24,467 nucleotides of DNA from positions 1-24,467 of the forward strand of contig JAOZST010000046.1 in NCBI GenBank assembly GCA_029939535.1. Reading direction: 5' to 3'. Of this stretch, positions 22,323-24,467 are shown piece after piece. The notes under the pieces are model-generated. The model saw only the letters and a list, made by a program, of their open reading frames with translations, did not search any database and was not told the DNA's origin. This DNA comes from NBML01 sp029939535. GTDB lineage: Bacteria; Desulfobacterota; Desulfobacteria; Desulfobacterales; Desulfobacteraceae. Positions within the stretch are counted from its first letter, which is position 1; each line of letters begins with the position of its first letter. A program made the translations under genes and the position numbers.

Positions 22323-22955
22323 ATGGATATTTCAAAAATTAAAGCAGTGGTATTTGATTGCGATGGTGTGTTGTTTGATACAGCCCTTGCCAACAGAAAA
22401 TTTTATGATGAAGTCCTGGTATCTTTTGATAAACCAGAATTGACAGATGAACAATTTATTAATGTCCATATGATGACGGTTACGGCTGCCATTGATTATT
22501 TGTTCCCTGAAAAATCCAGTCAAAAAGAAGTCTTTACCTCTTTAAAGCAGATTGGATATGCCAAGTTTATTCCATATATGAAAATGGAAGAAGGGCTGGT
22601 TGAGCTTTTAAAAACCTTGAAATCCAGGGGATTCATCAGAGGGGTTGCCACCAACAGAACCAATACAATGCACCAGGTTCTAAAAGACAATGATCTGGAA
22701 TCCATGTTTGAAATTGTGGTAACAGCAGCTGATGTGAAAAACCCCAAGCCCGATCCTGAACAATTATTTAAAATTATGAAGGCATTTGAGCTTGGCCCTG
22801 AAGAGTTGCTTTTTATTGGTGACTCAGAATATGATCAAAAGGCGGCAGAACTGGCAGGTACTAGATTTGTTTCATTTAAAAAGCCAGGCCTTGGGGCAGA
22901 TATTAATGTGGATGCCATGGACGAGATTCTTAGGGTTTTACAGATAAATCAATAA
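22323..22955 (+). CDS. HAD-superfamily phosphatase (phosphoglycolate phosphatase-like)
   Basis: A 210-residue HAD hydrolase with an alpha-helical C1 cap. Motif I FDCDGVLFDT has the nucleophile Asp12 and acid Asp14; motif II is the Thr in VATNRT; motif III the Lys in KNPKPDP; motif IV GDSEYD. This arrangement is that of phosphoglycolate phosphatase, pyrophosphatase PpaX and beta-phosphoglucomutase relatives; the substrate cannot be fixed from sequence. No clear Shine-Dalgarno, and it lies only 16 bases after the DUF1573 stop, so it probably depends on the same transcript. The sat promoter begins six bases after its stop. Confidence 0.88.
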   Translation: MDISKIKAVVFDCDGVLFDTALANRKFYDEVLVSFDKPELTDEQFINVHMMTVTAAIDYLFPEKSSQKEVFTSLKQIGYAKFIPYMKMEEGLVELLKTLKSRGFIRGVATNRTNTMHQVLKDNDLESMFEIVVTAADVKNPKPDPEQLFKIMKAFELGPEELLFIGDSEYDQKAAELAGTRFVSFKKPGLGADINVDAMDEILRVLQINQ

Positions 22956-22960
22956 AATTC

Positions 22961-22989
22961 TTGACAAACTCGATAATCCTCATTACATC
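22961..22989 (+). promoter_or_regulatory. Probable sat promoter
   Basis: TTGACA (22961-22966) is a perfect -35 box right after the HAD gene stop. The best-spaced -10 is TACATC (17-base spacer) or TTACAT (16), only a moderate match. If used, it gives a leader of about 180 bases containing all three hairpin repeats. Confidence 0.45.
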
Positions 22990-23016
22990 CTAAAAAGTTT
23001 CAAATTAAAATTTTAG

Positions 23017-23161
23017 GCAAATGTTTGGAAAAGCATTTGTAATTTAGATAGGCGGTGTTTTTTGTGACAAATGTTTGGAAAAGCATTTGTGATTTATAGA
23101 GGCGGTTTTTTTTGTGACAGATGTTTGGAAAACATTTGTAATTTATAGAGGTGGTATTTAA
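23017..23161 (+). repeat. Three 50-bp tandem repeats with hairpins in the sat leader
   Basis: Units start at 23017, 23067 and 23117, a period of exactly 50. Each begins with a hairpin: ACAAATGTTT-GGAA-AAGCATTTGT in unit 2 (10 pairs, one wobble); unit 1 starts with G instead of A (wobble), and unit 3 has G-T in place of A-T and lacks one base, keeping nine pairs. After the hairpin come ATTTA(G/T)A(T/G)AGG(C/T)GGT and, in units 1 and 2, a run of six to eight T and GTGAC. The last unit runs into the sat Shine-Dalgarno AAGGAG (23163-23168). Confidence 0.85.
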
Positions 23162-23177
23162 AAAGGAGTTGTTTGAT

Positions 23178-24455
23178 ATGTCTAAATTAGTTGCACCCCA
23201 TGGCGGGAAAGGTCTTGTTTGCTGTAAACTGGAAGGCGCTGAACTGGAAGCTGAACTTAAAAAAGCAGAAAGTTTAAAAAAAATTGAGATTTCCTCACAG
23301 GTAAAAGGGGATCTCATTATGTTGGGAATAGGTGGATTTTCCCCCCTGAACGGTTTTATGACAAAAGCGGACTGGAAAGGCGTTTGCGCTGATTTCCTGC
23401 TTGCTGACGGTACTTTCTGGCCGGTTCCTGTAATGCTGGATGCTTCCAAAGCAGACGCCGATGGAATCAAGGTTGGCGATGAAATTACCCTGGAAAGAAA
23501 TGGTGAAATTTTTGCCACCATGGAAATCCAGGATAAATTTGAAATGAGTGAAGATGAAAAAAAATGGGAATGTGAAAAAGTATACAAGGGCAATGGTGAA
23601 GAGTCTGCCGACGATGTGTTCTGGAAAATTGCCATGGAAGATCATCCAGGCGTTCAGATGGTAATGGCAAGAAAAGAGTTCTGCCTTGCTGGTCCTGTTA
23701 AGGTCCTTTCAGAAGGGGAATTTCCTGAAAAATTTAAAGGGGTATACCTGACTCCCAAAGAAACACGTGCTATTTTTGATGAAAGAGGCTGGGCAAATGT
23801 TGCTTCCATGCAGCTGAGAAACCCCATGCACAGATCCCATGAACATCTCTGCAAAATCGCCCTTGATGTCTGTGACGGTGTTCTCATCCATTCCCTCATT
23901 GGTAACCTCAAACCTGGTGATATCCCTGCAGATGTTCGTATCGAATGCATTGATACCCTGATAAAAGGGTACTTTGTTCCAGAGCATGTTGTCAATGGAG
24001 GATATCCCCTTGACATGAGATATGCAGGTCCAAGAGAAGGCCTTCTCCATGCAACCTTCCGTCAAAACTACGGGGTTAACAGAATGATAATCGGTCGTGA
24101 CCATGCAGGTGTTGGAGATTTCTACACCCTGTTTGAGGCCCAGACGATTTTTGATACAATTCCCCAGCCTGAAGAAGAAGGCAAAGCCCTTCTTTGCGAA
24201 CCTTTGAAAATTGACTGGACCTTTTACTGCCACAAATGTGACGGCATGGCTTCCATGAGAACCTGCCCCCATGGCAAGGACGACAGGGTAATTCTTTCAG
24301 GTACCAAACTACGCCATGCCCTTTCCAACAACGAAGAGGTGGTTGACCATTTTGGACGTGAAGAAGTCCTGGTTATACTGAGAAAATACTATGCTTCCCT
24401 GACTGAAAAAGTTGAAGTCAAACTCCAGAGCCATGCAGAAGGAAGTAAAATGTAA
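23178..24455 (+). CDS. sat: Sulfate adenylyltransferase (ATP sulfurylase), dissimilatory type
   Basis: Activates sulfate to APS, the first step of sulfate respiration. The 425-residue protein starts MSKLVAPHGGKGL, chosen because AAGGAG lies nine bases before the ATG at 23178; the frame is open nine codons upstream through the leader repeat. Active-site motifs: QLRNPMHRSH (212-221), GRDHAGVGDFY (306-316) and SGTKLR (374-379). Zinc site: Cys351-xx-Cys354, Cys363 and His365, as in dissimilatory Sat of sulfate reducers and archaeal relatives. There is no APS-kinase domain. The gene is complete; only 12 bases follow. It is the clearest marker of lifestyle in the window. Confidence 0.98.
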   Translation: MSKLVAPHGGKGLVCCKLEGAELEAELKKAESLKKIEISSQVKGDLIMLGIGGFSPLNGFMTKADWKGVCADFLLADGTFWPVPVMLDASKADADGIKVGDEITLERNGEIFATMEIQDKFEMSEDEKKWECEKVYKGNGEESADDVFWKIAMEDHPGVQMVMARKEFCLAGPVKVLSEGEFPEKFKGVYLTPKETRAIFDERGWANVASMQLRNPMHRSHEHLCKIALDVCDGVLIHSLIGNLKPGDIPADVRIECIDTLIKGYFVPEHVVNGGYPLDMRYAGPREGLLHATFRQNYGVNRMIIGRDHAGVGDFYTLFEAQTIFDTIPQPEEEGKALLCEPLKIDWTFYCHKCDGMASMRTCPHGKDDRVILSGTKLRHALSNNEEVVDHFGREEVLVILRKYYASLTEKVEVKLQSHAEGSKM

Positions 24456-24467
24456 TTTGACTGTATA

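Noticed and set aside
23017..23139. CRISPR array in the sat leader
   Set aside because: Units are continuous 50-bp tandem copies with no unique spacers and no cas genes nearby.
23000..23635. Minus-strand frame with repeated YKCF-type peptide over the sat leader
   Set aside because: The peptide repetition only mirrors the 50-bp DNA repeats, and the rest is antisense to sat.
1..24467. tRNA or rRNA genes, prophage or complete insertion sequence
   Set aside because: Almost all sequence is explained by protein genes; no cloverleaf, rRNA signature, transposase or phage gene was recognised.

Overview
The window is chromosomal DNA of moderate to low GC from a strictly anaerobic, sulfate-reducing deltaproteobacterium (Desulfobacterota), most likely of the Desulfobacteraceae type. 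Three things point there: a complete dissimilatory-type ATP sulfurylase (sat) at the right end, hydrogenase nickel-insertion genes (hypA, hypB), and the block acpP - rpiB - glyA - dCMP deaminase - nrdR - ribD - ribE - ribBA - ribH - nusB, an order I know from Geobacter and related deltaproteobacteria. Three 100-base N runs show a draft scaffold. The genus is inference.

Layout. 1-1140 is a decayed accessory segment: a DeoR-like regulator that appears truncated, under a clear promoter with a 17-bp inverted repeat, then a broken chemotaxis-receptor fragment and a terminator. 1200-2136 holds a possible small coiled-coil ORF, a NimA-like flavoprotein gene on the minus strand, and the stub of a divergent MocR regulator. 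2252-4334 (minus) is a small exported protein plus gatB. 4590-9221 (plus) is DUF2065 - queA - tgt - hypA - hypB - MEMO: two consecutive queuosine steps followed by nickel-chaperone genes. gltX (minus) converges on MEMO. 10724-18456 (plus) carries rpmF and acpP, then sugar-phosphate, one-carbon and deoxynucleotide genes, then the complete riboflavin pathway from GTP and ribulose-5-P to riboflavin (RibBA, RibD, RibH, RibE), closed by nusB. 18518-21453 is an MBL-fold hydrolase coupled to a PabB-PabC fusion for p-aminobenzoate (folate). 21605-22955 is an exported DUF1573 protein and a HAD phosphatase. 22961-24455 is sat with a long structured leader.

Most unusual points. (1) The DUF1573 gene has an in-frame UGA exactly where the first Cys of the family's CGC motif is expected, with the frame intact afterwards: a candidate new selenoprotein. 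(2) The sat leader holds three 50-bp tandem repeats, each able to form a 9-10 bp hairpin closed by a GGAA-type loop. (3) A repeat family (core TTAGCCATTAG) sits downstream of four genes, always in the same orientation. (4) Several gene junctions carry short tandem repeats. (5) rpmF-acpP-rpiB lacks the fatty-acid genes that often lie among them.
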